64,000 bases of DNA from Flavobacterium undicola (GCF_009909155.2 NZ_JAAAPM020000012.1:1-64000); one strand, 5' to 3'; shown: positions 36,731 to 47,358, counted from the first letter of the stretch. Numbers and translations are program-made. Notes: generated by a model from the letters alone, not told the origin.

Positions 36731-37912
36731 ATGAAAATGAATAGAGAGAAAGTCCAAATTTTTGATACCACTTTGCGAGATGGCGAACAAGTCCCAGGAT
36801 GTAAATTAGATACCAATCAGAAACTCGTTATAGCGGAACGATTAGACGGAATGGGGGTTGACATTATTGAAGCTGGTTTTCCGGTTTCTAGTCCTGGCGA
36901 TTTTTTATCTGTTACTGAGATTAGTAAACTTGTTCAAAATGCAACTGTTTGTGGTTTGACCAGAGCTGTGAAAAACGACATTGATGTAGCAGCGGCAGCC
37001 CTAAAACATGCTAAAAGACCACGTATTCATACTGGAATAGGAACTTCAGACTCTCATATATTACATAAATTACAAACAACAAGAGAAGATATTATAGCAA
37101 GAGCTAAAGCGGCTGTTGCTCATGCAAAATCTTATGTAGAAGATGTAGAATTTTATGCAGAAGACGCAGGAAGAACCGATAATGCTTTCTTGGCTCAAGT
37201 TTGTGAAGAAGTTATTAAATCAGGAGCTACAGTTTTAAATATCCCTGATACAACCGGTTATTGTTTGCCTGATGAGTATGGAGCAAAGATTAAATACTTA
37301 AAAGAAAACGTAAAAGGTATTGAAAATGTAACGATCTCTTGTCACTGTCATAACGATTTAGGAATGGCAACTGCCAATTCTATTGCTGGCGCTATAAATG
37401 GAGCAAGACAAATCGAATGTACTATTAACGGTATTGGAGAAAGAGCAGGAAACACAGCACTTGAAGAAGTGGTAATGATTTTCAAACAACATCCAGATTT
37501 GAATTTATATACTGATATCAATACAAGACAATTGAACGAAATGAGTCGTTTGGTTTCTGAAAGTATGGGTATGATGGTGCAACCTAATAAAGCAATTGTT
37601 GGAGCTAATGCTTTTGCTCATAGTTCTGGAATTCACCAGGATGGTGTAATCAAAAACAGAGCTACCTATGAAATCATCGATCCTTTAGATGTAGGAGTTA
37701 ATGAATCATCAATTGTTCTTACCGCCAGAAGCGGTAGAGCGGCATTGGCTTACCGAGCTAAAAAAGTAGGTTACGAGTTAACAAAAACGCAGTTAGATGT
37801 CGTCTACGTCGAGTTTTTGAAATTTGCTGACGTCAAAAAAGAAGTTTTAGACGATGATATTCATTTAATTATTGCTGCTTCAAAAATAGAAGGAGATTTA
37901 ATTAAGCGATAG
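36731..37912 (+). CDS. leuA: 2-isopropylmalate synthase (short form)
   Basis: 393 residues. Condenses acetyl-CoA with 2-oxoisovalerate, the first step of leucine synthesis. Seen: [16 protein letters not shown] with the DGEQ active site, SCHCHNDLG for the metal, and [10 protein letters not shown]. It ends after the catalytic barrel and subdomain I; the C-terminal leucine-binding regulatory domain (about 120 residues in the 510-residue form) is missing, so feedback inhibition by leucine would have to occur otherwise or not at all. A second in-frame ATG two codons on could also be used. leuB follows after 59 bp. Confidence 0.9.
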   Translation: MKMNREKVQIFDTTLRDGEQVPGCKLDTNQKLVIAERLDGMGVDIIEAGFPVSSPGDFLSVTEISKLVQNATVCGLTRAVKNDIDVAAAALKHAKRPRIHTGIGTSDSHILHKLQTTREDIIARAKAAVAHAKSYVEDVEFYAEDAGRTDNAFLAQVCEEVIKSGATVLNIPDTTGYCLPDEYGAKIKYLKENVKGIENVTISCHCHNDLGMATANSIAGAINGARQIECTINGIGERAGNTALEEVVMIFKQHPDLNLYTDINTRQLNEMSRLVSESMGMMVQPNKAIVGANAFAHSSGIHQDGVIKNRATYEIIDPLDVGVNESSIVLTARSGRAALAYRAKKVGYELTKTQLDVVYVEFLKFADVKKEVLDDDIHLIIAASKIEGDLIKR

Positions 37913-37971
37913 TTAGGGGTTAGGAGTTTTAAATTATTAAATTTGCAGCTTTTACTTAAAAAATTAATCTC

Positions 37972-39090
37972 ATGAACTTAAAAATTGCTGTATTATCGGG
38001 TGATGGTGTTGGTCCTGAAGTAATCTTACAGGCAAAAAAAGCTTTGTATGCTATAGGAGTGGTTTACGAACATGATTTTATTTTTGAAGATGCTCTTGTG
38101 GGAGCTATCGCAATAGATAAAGCAGGTTCTCCACTTCCGGAACAAACACTAAATCTATGTCTTAATACAGATGCTGTTTTGCTGGGTGCAATTGGTGATC
38201 CAAAATATGATACTGATTCTAATGCAAAAGTTCGTCCAGAGCAAGGATTATTGCGATTGAGAAAAGAGTTAGGTCTTTATGCTAATATCAGACCTCTTAA
38301 ACCTTTTAAAGGTTTGGTTGATGTTTCTCCTTTAAAAAGAGAAAAAGTAGAAGGGGTTGATTTTATTATTTATAGAGAGTTAACCGCTGGAATTTATTTT
38401 GGAGAAAAAAAATTAAACGAATCAGGAACAATTGCTTCTGATTTATGTGAATATACGGAAGACGAGATTTCAAGAATCGCTCATTTAGCATTTAAATCGG
38501 CTCAAAATAGAAGAAAAAAAGTAACCTTAGTTGATATGGCTAACGTTCTTGAAACTTCACGTTTATGGAGAAATGTGGTTAAAAATGTTGGAGCTAATTA
38601 TCCTGATGTAACTTTAGAATTTTTGTATGCTGATAATGCAGCAAAGCAAATTATATCTAATCCAAAGCAATTTGATGTAATATTGACCGAAAATTTATTT
38701 GGAGATATCTTGTCTGATGAAGCAAGTGTTATTACAGGTTCAATAGGAGTGTTAGCATCGGCTTCATTAGGAGAAAAAAATGTGTTGTTTGAGCCAGTTC
38801 ATGGTTCTTATCCTCACGCCAAAGGAAGGAATATTGCCAATCCTTTTGCAGCCATACTTTCAGCAGCGATGTTATTAGAACATTTTGGTCTTAACGAAGA
38901 AGCTAAGAAAGTATATCAAGGTGTAGAAAAAGCGATTGAATTCAATGTTGTTACAATAGATTTAAATCCAGATTCAAAATTTGGAACCAATGAAGTTGGA
39001 GAATTTATTTCCAATTTTATTTTGAATAAAGATGACTTGATGTATTTTAATAATGATAATGTACATTTAGGTCAGTCAACAATAGTATAA
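37972..39090 (+). CDS. leuB: 3-isopropylmalate dehydrogenase
   Basis: 372 residues. Oxidative decarboxylation of 3-isopropylmalate to 2-oxoisocaproate, using NAD. Seen: LSGDGVGPEVILQAKKAL, LLGAIGDPKYD, RPEQGLLRLRKELGLYANIRP (split here for length), TENLFGDILSDEAS with the Mg-binding aspartates, and EPVHGSYPHAKGRNIANP. leuC and leuD, which encode the isomerase between LeuA and LeuB, are not in this cluster. Confidence 0.93.
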   Translation: MNLKIAVLSGDGVGPEVILQAKKALYAIGVVYEHDFIFEDALVGAIAIDKAGSPLPEQTLNLCLNTDAVLLGAIGDPKYDTDSNAKVRPEQGLLRLRKELGLYANIRPLKPFKGLVDVSPLKREKVEGVDFIIYRELTAGIYFGEKKLNESGTIASDLCEYTEDEISRIAHLAFKSAQNRRKKVTLVDMANVLETSRLWRNVVKNVGANYPDVTLEFLYADNAAKQIISNPKQFDVILTENLFGDILSDEASVITGSIGVLASASLGEKNVLFEPVHGSYPHAKGRNIANPFAAILSAAMLLEHFGLNEEAKKVYQGVEKAIEFNVVTIDLNPDSKFGTNEVGEFISNFILNKDDLMYFNNDNVHLGQSTIV

Positions 39091-39175
39091 TACACTATTT
39101 TGATAGATAATTGAGGTTAATGGTAAGAAATCCATAAAATTTTATTTTTTATTTTTTTAGATATAAAGGTTTTTA

Positions 39176-39183
39176 TACTTTTG
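39176..39183 (+). promoter_or_regulatory. Putative -7 element of the ilv leader
   Basis: TACTTTTG fits TAnnTTTG, placing a transcription start about 12 bases before the leader peptide ATG. No clear TTG at -33. Confidence 0.5.
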
Positions 39184-39201
39184 TTCCATCAAAAAAAGAA
39201 A

Positions 39202-39264
39202 ATGAAAAATTCAATAGTATTAGTTTCTGTCGTTAATGTCATTGTTGTATCAACAAATGCATAA
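39202..39264 (+). CDS. ilv operon leader peptide
   Basis: 20 residues, MKNSIVLVSVVNVIVVSTNA. Ten of its 20 residues are branched-chain amino acids, in the order I-V-L-V, V-V, V-I-V-V. It is preceded by an A-rich AAAAAAAGAAA leader and followed, 38 bp after its stop, by a strong terminator and then ilvD. This arrangement is the classic control of ilv operons by ribosome stalling on Val, Ile and Leu codons. Too short for usual gene calling; the composition is very unlikely by chance. Confidence 0.8.
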   Translation: MKNSIVLVSVVNVIVVSTNA

Positions 39265-39330
39265 GGGAAGCTATTAATATAATTGAAAAATAATATTATA
39301 TAACTCCCAGTAAATTGGGAGTTTTTTTTT
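39265..39330 (+). promoter_or_regulatory. Transcription attenuator of ilvDBNC
   Basis: The terminator is AACTCCCA (39302-39309) paired with TGGGAGTT (39316-39323) plus T's to 39330. A competing stem is possible: GGGA directly after the leader stop (39265-39268) with TCCC in the terminator's left arm, and TAATATAATT near 39275 with the AT-rich stretch ATAATATTATA near 39290, which would stop the terminator forming. A ribosome that completes the leader covers GGGA and lets the terminator form; one stalled at Val/Ile/Leu codons leaves it free. Confidence 0.75.
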
Positions 39331-39366
39331 GGAATTATATTACACAAAAAATAAATAAAAAATACG

Positions 39367-41040
39367 ATGGAATTAAACAAATATAGCAAGACAATTACTC
39401 AGGACGAAACACAACCGGCTTCTCAAGCGATGTTTTACGGAATTGGATTGACAGAAGAGGATCTTAAAAAAGCTCAGGTAGGAATTGTAAGTATGGGTTA
39501 CGACGGAAATCCGTGTAACATGCACTTAAATGATTTGGCTAAAGATATTAAGACTGGAGTCTGGAAAGAAGATTTAGTAGGATTGATTTTTAATACTATC
39601 GGTGTTAGTGATGGTATTTCAAATGGGAATGATGGAATGCGTTTTTCTTTAGTTTCTCGCGATGTAATTGCCGATTCTATCGAAACAGTTATGGGTGCAC
39701 AATGGTACGATGGTATGATTGCTGTTCCAGGTTGTGATAAAAATATGCCAGGAGCTCTAATGGCTATGGGAAGAGTAAATCGCCCTTCTATTATGGTTTA
39801 TGGAGGATCGATTCACCCAGGAAAATGGAAAGGTCAGGATTTGAATATTGTTTCTGCATTTGAAGCCTTAGGGAAAAAAATCAGCAACACAATTACGCCG
39901 GAAGATTTCAAAGGTGTAATTCAAAATGCTTGCCCAGGCGCAGGTGCTTGCGGTGGAATGTACACTGCTAACACTATGTCATCGGCAATTGAAGCATTAG
40001 GAATGAGTTTGCCTTACAGTTCTTCTAACCCTGCTTTAAGCCCGGAAAAAAAACAAGAATGTGTTGATGCCGGAAAAGCGATCAGAATATTATTAGAAAA
40101 AGATATTAAGCCTAGAGATATTATGACTCGTAAAGCTTTCGAAAATGCTATTACAATGGTAGCTGTTTTAGGAGGTTCTACAAATGCAGTAATGCACTTA
40201 ATTGCAATGGCTCATTCTGTAGGTATTGAATTAACATTAAAAGATTTCCAGGATATCAGCGATAAAACACCATTATTAGCCGACTTGAAACCAAGTGGTA
40301 AATACTTAATGGAAGATTTACATAATGTAGGTGGTGTTCCTGCAGTAATGAAATATTTATTAAAAGAAGGTTTCTTACACGGTGAATGTTTGACTGTAAC
40401 AGGTAAAACAATTGCTGAAAATTTAGCTTCTATTCCTGATTTACACGATGGTCAGGAAGTAATTTTTGAAATCCAAAAAGCATTAAAAGCAACTGGAAAT
40501 ATCCAAATTTTATACGGAAATATTGCTTCAGAAGGTTGTGTGGCAAAAATTAGTGGAAAAGAAGGAGAATTTTTTGAAGGTACAGCTGTAGTTTTTGAAG
40601 GTGAAAAAGATGTAATCAGAGGAATCCAAGCAGGTGAAGTAAAACCAGGTAATGTCGTCATTATCCGCTATTGCGGCCCAAAAGGTGGTCCTGGAATGTC
40701 TGAAATGTTGAAACCAACCTCTGCTATTATGGGAGCTGGTTTAGGAAATACTGTAGCTTTGATTACTGACGGACGTTTCTCTGGAGGTTCTCATGGTTTT
40801 GTAGTTGGACATGTTACTCCGGAAGCTTACGAAGGTGGAGGAATTGCTTTAATCGAAAACGGAGATGTTATTACAATTGATGCTGTGAAAAACACTATTG
40901 ATATGAAAATCTCTGATGAAGAATTCGCAAAACGTAAAGCTAACTGGAAACAACCAGAATCACCAATCAAACAAGGAGTTTTACTTAAGTATATGCGTTC
41001 AGTATCCAGTGCATCTGAGGGATGTGTTACTGACAAATAA
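39367..41040 (+). CDS. ilvD: Dihydroxy-acid dehydratase
   Basis: 557 residues. Dehydrates dihydroxyisovalerate and dihydroxymethylvalerate to the keto acids of valine and isoleucine. Iron-sulfur cysteines are in PGCDKNMPG and [13 protein letters not shown], with PCNMHL upstream; [12 protein letters not shown] is the C-terminal signature. First structural gene of the ilv operon behind the attenuator, 36 bp after its T-run. Confidence 0.94.
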   Translation: MELNKYSKTITQDETQPASQAMFYGIGLTEEDLKKAQVGIVSMGYDGNPCNMHLNDLAKDIKTGVWKEDLVGLIFNTIGVSDGISNGNDGMRFSLVSRDVIADSIETVMGAQWYDGMIAVPGCDKNMPGALMAMGRVNRPSIMVYGGSIHPGKWKGQDLNIVSAFEALGKKISNTITPEDFKGVIQNACPGAGACGGMYTANTMSSAIEALGMSLPYSSSNPALSPEKKQECVDAGKAIRILLEKDIKPRDIMTRKAFENAITMVAVLGGSTNAVMHLIAMAHSVGIELTLKDFQDISDKTPLLADLKPSGKYLMEDLHNVGGVPAVMKYLLKEGFLHGECLTVTGKTIAENLASIPDLHDGQEVIFEIQKALKATGNIQILYGNIASEGCVAKISGKEGEFFEGTAVVFEGEKDVIRGIQAGEVKPGNVVIIRYCGPKGGPGMSEMLKPTSAIMGAGLGNTVALITDGRFSGGSHGFVVGHVTPEAYEGGGIALIENGDVITIDAVKNTIDMKISDEEFAKRKANWKQPESPIKQGVLLKYMRSVSSASEGCVTDK

Positions 41041-41150
41041 TAAATAACAATATCAATTGGAATATCAATGAAAATATGAATAATCAGTTTACTATTGAAA
41101 TTGATTTTTGACATTGCCATTGACATTGATTTTTTGAAAAAAAATAAAGT

Positions 41151-42839
41151 ATGAAAATATCAGGAGCAGAAGCAGTTATCAGATGCTTATTAGCCGAAGG
41201 AGTTGACTTAGTTTATGGATACCCTGGAGGTGCCATAATGCCGGTTTACGACGAATTATATAAATTTCAAGATCAATTGCACCACGTATTGGTGCGTCAC
41301 GAACAAGGTGCTGCTCATGCTGCACAAGGTTTTGCCAGAGCTACCGGAAAAGTAGGGGTTGCTATTGCAACTTCTGGACCAGGAGCAACAAACTTGGTTA
41401 CAGGTATTGCCGATGCTCAAATCGATTCTACTCCAATGGTATGTATCACTGGACAGGTAGGGAAACATTTATTGGGTTCTGATGCTTTTCAGGAAACAGA
41501 TATTATTGGAATTTCGACTCCGGTAACAAAATGGAATTACCAAATTACTGAGGCTGATGAAATTCCTGAAATTATGGCAAAGGCATTTTATATTGCCCGT
41601 TCAGGACGCCCGGGACCAGTATTAGTTGATATTACTAAAAATGCACAGTTTGATACTTTAGATTTTAGTTACAAAAAATGTACTGATATCAGAAGTTACC
41701 ACCCAAAACCGGTTCTAAAAATAGAAAAGGTTGCGGCAGCGGCTGAAATAATCAATAAGGCTAAAAAGCCGATGATTATTTTTGGTCAGGGAATCATTCT
41801 TAGTAAGGCTGAAGAAGAATTGAAAGCATTGATTGAAAAATCAGGAATACCAGCAGCCTGGACTATATTAGGTCTTTCTGCTTTGCCTACAGAACACGAA
41901 TTGAACGTAGGAATGGTTGGAATGCACGGAAATTACGGACCGAATGTTTTAACTAACGAATGCGATGTTTTAATTGCGTTAGGAATGCGTTTTGATGACC
42001 GTGTTACTGGAAATCTAGCTACTTATGCTAAACAGGCTAAGGTGGTTCATTTCGAAATTGACCCGGCAGAAATTGATAAAAACGTAAAAACTGAGGTGGC
42101 TGTATTAGCTGATTTAAAAGAAGCTTTAACAGCATTATTGCCTCTTATTGAAAAGAATTCTCACGAAGAATGGCATAACGAATTCAAGAAGAAATACGAA
42201 ATTGAATTAGATGCGGTTATCAATGAAGAATTGGCTCCAACGAATGGAAAAGGAATTTCAATGGGGGAAACTATCGAAATGATTAACAAACACTCGAAAG
42301 GGGATGCAATAATGGTTTCTGATGTTGGTCAACACCAAATGTTTGCTTGCCGTTATGCTAAATTTAACCAAACTAAAAGTAATGTAACTTCAGGAGGTTT
42401 AGGAACAATGGGATTTGCTTTACCGGCTGCAATTGGAGCTAAAATGGGTAGACCGGATCGCGAAGTTGTTGCAATTATTGGTGATGGTGGTTTCCAGATG
42501 AATATTCAGGAATTAGGAACTATTCATCAAACTAAGGTACCGGTAAAAATTGTGGTATTGAACAACGAATTTTTAGGAATGGTAAGACAATGGCAAGAAT
42601 TGTTTTTTGACTATAGATATGCTTCTACAGTGATGACAAATCCTAACTTTTGTGCTATTGCCGAAGGTTATTATATCAAAGCCAGAAAAGTAACTAAGAG
42701 AGAAGAATTAGATGAAGCAATTGCTGAAATGATGGCTTCTAAAGACTCTTATTTCCTTGAAGTTATGGTTGAAAAAGAGAACAATGTATTCCCAATGATT
42801 CCAACAGGAGCTTCGGTTTCTGACATCCGATTAAGTTAA
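41151..42839 (+). CDS. ilvB: Acetolactate synthase, catalytic subunit
   Basis: 562 residues, thiamine-diphosphate enzyme. Seen: YGYPGGAIMPVYDEL, VRHEQGAAHAAQGFARATGK with the catalytic Glu, the FAD-binding middle domain (GMRFDDRVTGN), and the Mg/ThDP motif GDGGFQMNIQEL. Condenses pyruvate with pyruvate or 2-oxobutyrate. Separated from ilvD by 110 bp that contains short direct repeats (GACATTG) but no terminator. Confidence 0.94.
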   Translation: MKISGAEAVIRCLLAEGVDLVYGYPGGAIMPVYDELYKFQDQLHHVLVRHEQGAAHAAQGFARATGKVGVAIATSGPGATNLVTGIADAQIDSTPMVCITGQVGKHLLGSDAFQETDIIGISTPVTKWNYQITEADEIPEIMAKAFYIARSGRPGPVLVDITKNAQFDTLDFSYKKCTDIRSYHPKPVLKIEKVAAAAEIINKAKKPMIIFGQGIILSKAEEELKALIEKSGIPAAWTILGLSALPTEHELNVGMVGMHGNYGPNVLTNECDVLIALGMRFDDRVTGNLATYAKQAKVVHFEIDPAEIDKNVKTEVAVLADLKEALTALLPLIEKNSHEEWHNEFKKKYEIELDAVINEELAPTNGKGISMGETIEMINKHSKGDAIMVSDVGQHQMFACRYAKFNQTKSNVTSGGLGTMGFALPAAIGAKMGRPDREVVAIIGDGGFQMNIQELGTIHQTKVPVKIVVLNNEFLGMVRQWQELFFDYRYASTVMTNPNFCAIAEGYYIKARKVTKREELDEAIAEMMASKDSYFLEVMVEKENNVFPMIPTGASVSDIRLS

Positions 42840-42843
42840 TATT

Positions 42844-43371
42844 ATGGAAAATAAAACATTCACCATTTCTGTATATTCAGAAAACAACGTTGGCTTATTG
42901 AACAGAATATCCGGGATATTCTTAAAACGCCACATCAATATATTGAGTTTAAATGTATCCGAATCGGAAATTGAAAACGTTTCCCGATTTGTAATTGTAG
43001 TGGATACTACTGAAAAATGGGTACAAAATATTGTTGGTCAAATCGAAAAACAAATTGAAGTAATTAAAGCGTTTTATCACGTAGATGAAGAAACTATCTT
43101 CCTGGAAAGTGCTTTATTCAAAATCAATTCGAGTTTATTATTTGACGAAAGACAAATTCAAAACATTATCAAAGAAAGTCATTCCGAAATTGTAACTGTA
43201 TCCAGAGACTTTTTTGTGATTTCAAAATCAGGAAGACGTTCAGAAATTGAAGAACTACATTCTAAATTAAAGCCTTTTGGAATTATGCAGTTTGTACGTT
43301 CAGGAAGAATATCAGTTTCCAAAGAAAAAATGGAAGTGACAAGTTTATTATTAGAAGAATTAAAATCATAA
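42844..43371 (+). CDS. ilvN: Acetolactate synthase, regulatory subunit
   Basis: 175 residues. The N-terminal ACT domain has FTISVYSENNVGLLNRISG and RHINILSLNVSESE, which bind valine for feedback inhibition; a C-terminal ilvH-type domain has GRRSEIEELHSKLKPFGIMQ (one residue may differ by frame of reading, length as given by the gene). It starts 4 bp after ilvB. Confidence 0.92.
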   Translation: MENKTFTISVYSENNVGLLNRISGIFLKRHINILSLNVSESEIENVSRFVIVVDTTEKWVQNIVGQIEKQIEVIKAFYHVDEETIFLESALFKINSSLLFDERQIQNIIKESHSEIVTVSRDFFVISKSGRRSEIEELHSKLKPFGIMQFVRSGRISVSKEKMEVTSLLLEELKS

Positions 43372-43386
43372 ATTAAATATTAGAAA

Positions 43387-44859
43387 ATGGCAAATTATTT
43401 CAATTCATTACCACTTAGATTACAATTAGAACAATTAGGCGTTTGCGAATTCATGGATCAATCAGAATTTGCTAATGGAATCGAAGCTTTAAAAGGTAAA
43501 AAAGTAGTTATCGTTGGTTGTGGTGCTCAAGGTTTGAACCAAGGTTTAAACATGAGAGATTCAGGTTTAGATATTTCTTATGCATTACGTCCTGAAGCTA
43601 TTGCTCAAAAAAGAGCTTCTTTCATGAACGCTGCTGATAACGGTTTCAACGTGGGAACTTATGAAGAATTAATTCCAACTGCTGATTTAGTATGTAACCT
43701 TACACCAGATAAACAACACACTGCTGTAGTTACTACAATTATGCCATTAATGAAGCAAGGAGCTACTTTAGCTTACTCTCATGGTTTTAATATTGTAGAA
43801 GAAGGAATGCAAATCCGTAAAGACTTAACAGTTATTATGTGTGCTCCTAAATGTCCGGGATCTGAAGTACGTGAAGAGTACAAAAGAGGATTTGGTGTAC
43901 CTACATTAATCGCTGTTCACCCTGAAAATGATCCAAACGGTTTAGGTTTAGATCAGGCAAAAGCTTACGCAGTTGCAACAGGAGGAAACAGAGCAGGAGT
44001 TTTACGTTCATCTTTCGTAGCTGAAGTAAAATCTGATTTAATGGGAGAGCAAACTATCCTTTGTGGATTGTTACAAACAGGATCTATCTTATGTTTTGAT
44101 AAAATGGTTGCTGAAGGTGTTGATGCTGGATATGCTTCTAAATTAATCCAATACGGATGGGAAACTATCACTGAAGGATTGAAACATGGTGGTATCACTA
44201 ACATGATGGACAGATTGTCTAATCCTGCTAAAATCGCTGCATTTAAAGTTGCTGATGAATTAAAAGACATCATGCGTCCATTGTTCCAAAAGCACATGGA
44301 TGATATCATCTCTGGAGAATTCTCTAAAACTATGATGGAAGACTGGGCTAATGACGATAAAAACTTATTAACTTGGAGAGCTGCTACTGAAGCAACTAAC
44401 TTCGAGAAAACTCCGGCTGGAGATGTTGAAATCTCTGAGCAAGAGTACTACGATAACGGAGTATTAATGGTAGCTATGGTAAAAGCTGGTGTTGAATTAG
44501 CTTTTGAAGCTATGACTGATTCAGGAATTATCGAAGAGTCTGCTTACTACGAGTCATTACACGAAACTCCACTTATTGCTAATACAATTGCAAGAAAGAA
44601 ATTGTTTGAAATGAACCGTGTAATCTCTGATACAGCTGAGTACGGATGTTATTTGTTTGATCATGCTGCTAAGCCATTAATCGCTGAGTACGTTAAAAAT
44701 GCACCATCTAACTTAGTTGGACGTCCATTTGGTAACGGAACAAATGGTGTTGATAACAAAGAATTAATCGAAGTTAATTCAATTATCAGAAACCACCCTG
44801 TTGAAGAAGTAGGAGCTTGGTTGAGAGAGTCTATGACTGCAATGAAAAAAATCGTTTAA
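43387..44859 (+). CDS. ilvC: Ketol-acid reductoisomerase, class II
   Basis: 490 residues, the long class II form (class I is about 330). The Rossmann part has [21 protein letters not shown]; the duplicated C-terminal knotted domain has [14 protein letters not shown] with metal ligands and DEL/ETxxE-type residues further on. It converts acetolactate or acetohydroxybutyrate to the dihydroxy acids, using NADPH. Last gene of the operon, followed by a terminator. Confidence 0.95.
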   Translation: MANYFNSLPLRLQLEQLGVCEFMDQSEFANGIEALKGKKVVIVGCGAQGLNQGLNMRDSGLDISYALRPEAIAQKRASFMNAADNGFNVGTYEELIPTADLVCNLTPDKQHTAVVTTIMPLMKQGATLAYSHGFNIVEEGMQIRKDLTVIMCAPKCPGSEVREEYKRGFGVPTLIAVHPENDPNGLGLDQAKAYAVATGGNRAGVLRSSFVAEVKSDLMGEQTILCGLLQTGSILCFDKMVAEGVDAGYASKLIQYGWETITEGLKHGGITNMMDRLSNPAKIAAFKVADELKDIMRPLFQKHMDDIISGEFSKTMMEDWANDDKNLLTWRAATEATNFEKTPAGDVEISEQEYYDNGVLMVAMVKAGVELAFEAMTDSGIIEESAYYESLHETPLIANTIARKKLFEMNRVISDTAEYGCYLFDHAAKPLIAEYVKNAPSNLVGRPFGNGTNGVDNKELIEVNSIIRNHPVEEVGAWLRESMTAMKKIV

Positions 44860-45311
44860 TCACGATATTTTAATAAAGAAAAGAAAGCGGAGTAAATAAT
44901 TACTCCGTTTTTTTTGTGCCCAGATTTTTAGGAGCAGAACTCTTTCGGTATTCAATAGCGTATGCTCCCGCTTTTCGCTACAATCTTTTCTTTTTTAAGA
45001 AAAAAAGAAAAGGATTTCCACTACAATCGGGGCTAAGAAACACGAATAGTTTCATAATAAACACCCAATATAGTCATTGAGAGTTCCGATAGCTATCGGA
45101 ACGACGCAATCACATTAGCTAGAAAATAATTATTTATAAGATAAATTTTATATATTTGATAAAAGCAAAAATAATAACGACAATTTTAAAATTGGCATTG
45201 TGTTTTTTATGTTTTCGAAATAGAATAATTAAAATCAATAAAGTAAATATATTTCAACTTTTGAAGTTGCGTATATAACAAATTAGCTGTAAGGCTTAAA
45301 TACCCAAATAT
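44860..45311. other. Gene-free spacer with terminator and dispersed repeats
   Basis: 452 bp. It begins with the ilvC terminator, then holds a repeat-like block (about 44930-45120) with GCTCCCGCTTTTCGCTACAA, an AAGAAAAAAAGAAAAGG stretch, CACTACAATCGGGGC and the palindrome TTCCGATAGCTATCGGAA. Such blocks recur in Flavobacterium genomes. The last 190 bp are AT-rich and probably carry the promoter of the DUF4238 gene. No ORF is convincing. Confidence 0.55.
44888..44915 (+). terminator. Terminator after ilvC
   Basis: CGGAGTAA pairs with TTACTCCG across ATAA and is followed by eight T's. Confidence 0.9.
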
Positions 45312-46298
45312 ATGGCAAAGGAACACGTAAGACAACATTTTATTCCTCAATGCTACTTGAGAAACTTTTCCGAAAATGAAAAATTTGTTTTTGTTTATAG
45401 CAAAACAAACAAAAACAAAGGCTATCCGCAAAGCATTGCTAAAACTGCCTATAAAGACAATTTTTACGCAATTCCCGAAAAATATTTAAATCGGGGATTT
45501 TCGGAAGACATAGATAGTAATTTCATTGAGAAAAAAGTATTAGCAGAAAATATTGAAAGCCTACACTCTGAGCTTTTAAATAAAATAATTAAAGCAGCAT
45601 CAGTGTGGACTAATCATAAAGAAACATTAGAGATTTTTAACAATAAAGAACGTGACCTATTTGCTGTTCTAATAGCCATACAATATTTGAGAATGCCCAA
45701 TATTAGAGATATGTATTGGGATGCTCAACAAAAAGCACAAAAAGAAAGAAACGAGGTTGTATCTGCAATGAAAAAAAAATACGAAGACATTGACTGTAGC
45801 GAAGCCACTGCCCTTAATAGGGAAAGCGATTTTGCCCCTGTTTTACATTCGGAGATATTCTTAGATGAAAAACTAATTGCAGACATACAAGACCAATTAA
45901 TTAAAAAAATATGGAAATATAAAATTGCTACAAACAACACCGTTTTCACGTCAGATAACCCAATTATATTAAAGCCGCATCTCAAAAATCAAACTGCTTT
46001 CTATGACGGATTTGGTATGAAAGGAGTTGAAATAATTTTTCCTATTAGCAAAAACATCATCTTGACAATATGGGACGACGAAGTATTTTGTGACGACAAA
46101 ACTGAAAATAACAAATTCAAAATTTTAACAGAGCTAGAATTAAGACAATATAATTGTTCTCAATATATTTTGGCTAACGACGAAGTATATTCTTCAAAAA
46201 AGGACTTCAAATTAATAGAGAAGCTTAAATTGGCTAATGGGGACATAAATAAAGAAATATCAATAGAACGAGCGACAATTAAAGTTAATGGAAAATGA
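45312..46298 (+). CDS. DUF4238-domain protein
   Basis: 328 residues. The opening HVRQHFIPQCYLRNFS is the hallmark of DUF4238, followed by FAVLIAIQYLRMPN and a central NPIILKP. The family is patchy across bacteria and found in accessory regions; some authors suspect a role in defence, but nothing in this sequence shows an activity. AT-rich and single, next to a pair of short repeats, which suggests acquisition. Confidence 0.8.
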   Translation: MAKEHVRQHFIPQCYLRNFSENEKFVFVYSKTNKNKGYPQSIAKTAYKDNFYAIPEKYLNRGFSEDIDSNFIEKKVLAENIESLHSELLNKIIKAASVWTNHKETLEIFNNKERDLFAVLIAIQYLRMPNIRDMYWDAQQKAQKERNEVVSAMKKKYEDIDCSEATALNRESDFAPVLHSEIFLDEKLIADIQDQLIKKIWKYKIATNNTVFTSDNPIILKPHLKNQTAFYDGFGMKGVEIIFPISKNIILTIWDDEVFCDDKTENNKFKILTELELRQYNCSQYILANDEVYSSKKDFKLIEKLKLANGDINKEISIERATIKVNGK

Positions 46299-46306
46299 TA
46301 GTTCCT

Positions 46307-46352
46307 CTGGTTCTCTTTTGCAACGAGAACCTACTTGCTTTTAAAAACAAAA
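46307..46352. repeat. 46-bp repeat, copy A
   Basis: Matches 47359-47404 at 43 of 46 positions in the same direction. It contains the inverted pair GGTTCTC/GAGAACC and ends CTTTTAAAAACAAAA. Confidence 0.88.
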
Positions 46353-46556
46353 TGGCTTCCATTAGGAATATCAATAATTGCAGTTTTTGTTACCATCATT
46401 TTTGGATTAAAAGATACTTCTAAAAACAATGAATTAGAAGAACGCATATTAAACCTAGAACAGAAATTAGAATTGTTAAAAAATGATGCCAAACCTTTAA
46501 AGATGTATCCCAAGGAAGTGGTTGAAAAAGTAGCAACAAAAAAAACGACACTTTAA
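46335..46556 (+). CDS. Small membrane/coiled-coil protein, possibly N-terminally truncated
   Basis: About 73 residues if started at the TTG at 46335, inside repeat copy A; there is no ATG and an in-frame TAG lies upstream. One hydrophobic helix (WLPLGISIIAVFVTIIFG) is followed by a charged coiled coil (NNELEERILNLEQKLELL). The absence of a normal start suggests the gene lost its 5' end when the repeat or its cassette arrived. No family recognised. Confidence 0.45.
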   Translation: MLLKTKWLPLGISIIAVFVTIIFGLKDTSKNNELEERILNLEQKLELLKNDAKPLKMYPKEVVEKVATKKTTL

Positions 46557-46656
46557 AAAAAACTTTACCATAATAGTATAATTTTAAAAATCATTCACTT
46601 AAAAAGACGGAATGAATAAACCCGAAAACCTTTAATCCTAAAAAACAAACCTTAAT

Positions 46657-47343
46657 ATGAAAAAAATAGCTTTTATAATTTTTATGTTGTTTATTTTTTC
46701 TTGTAAAGAAAAAGAAATGACTGATGCAGAAATAGATAGAATAGATAAGTTAGCAGATAGCATTGTAAATTCTGAAAATAAAAATAAAAAAATGCCAGAC
46801 AGTATTGTCCTTACCGAACAAGAAAAAGTGATTGGAGATATAAAATTTGGAGACTCAGAAAAGGAAACAAAAAAAAAACTTGAAGATTTTATAAAAAAAA
46901 GTAAAAGAAAAGAATATTCAAACTCAGACTTTCCTGATTGTTTTATCGGAAATTATAAGTTTAGTGAATACGGACTATATGGTTTATATTATAAATCAAA
47001 ACTATACCTATTACACATTTATGGAACCCCAATTCACTACGACGAATATGAATCTGAAATTCCAAGACAAATTGAGTTTCTTAAATCCGTAATTTCGGAA
47101 AAGTATAAAGAACCCTATACTAGCAATACAATTCCCGAAAGTTTTGAAACCAAAAAAGGTTATAGTTATGAAGTTTATAGTTGGAACATTGGCACAAAGA
47201 GAATTGAAATCCGATTAAAAGATAGGGGTGTTTATTATTCAGTTGATATTGAAATTTACCAACCAAATATTGTGAAAATATTAGAAAATGCTCAATTAGA
47301 AGAAGATAAAAATATGACAAATAAAGATAAAAATACTTTCTAA
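46657..47343 (+). CDS. Lipoprotein of unknown function
   Basis: 228 residues. The signal peptide ends in IFSC with Cys16 as the lipid attachment site, followed by KEKE and an acidic stretch. The body is polar, with a repeated aromatic pattern (FSEYGLYGLYYKSKLYLLHI). No known domain. It lies between the two copies of the 46-bp repeat. Confidence 0.65.
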   Translation: MKKIAFIIFMLFIFSCKEKEMTDAEIDRIDKLADSIVNSENKNKKMPDSIVLTEQEKVIGDIKFGDSEKETKKKLEDFIKKSKRKEYSNSDFPDCFIGNYKFSEYGLYGLYYKSKLYLLHIYGTPIHYDEYESEIPRQIEFLKSVISEKYKEPYTSNTIPESFETKKGYSYEVYSWNIGTKRIEIRLKDRGVYYSVDIEIYQPNIVKILENAQLEEDKNMTNKDKNTF

Positions 47344-47358
47344 AAAACATATCCCAAT

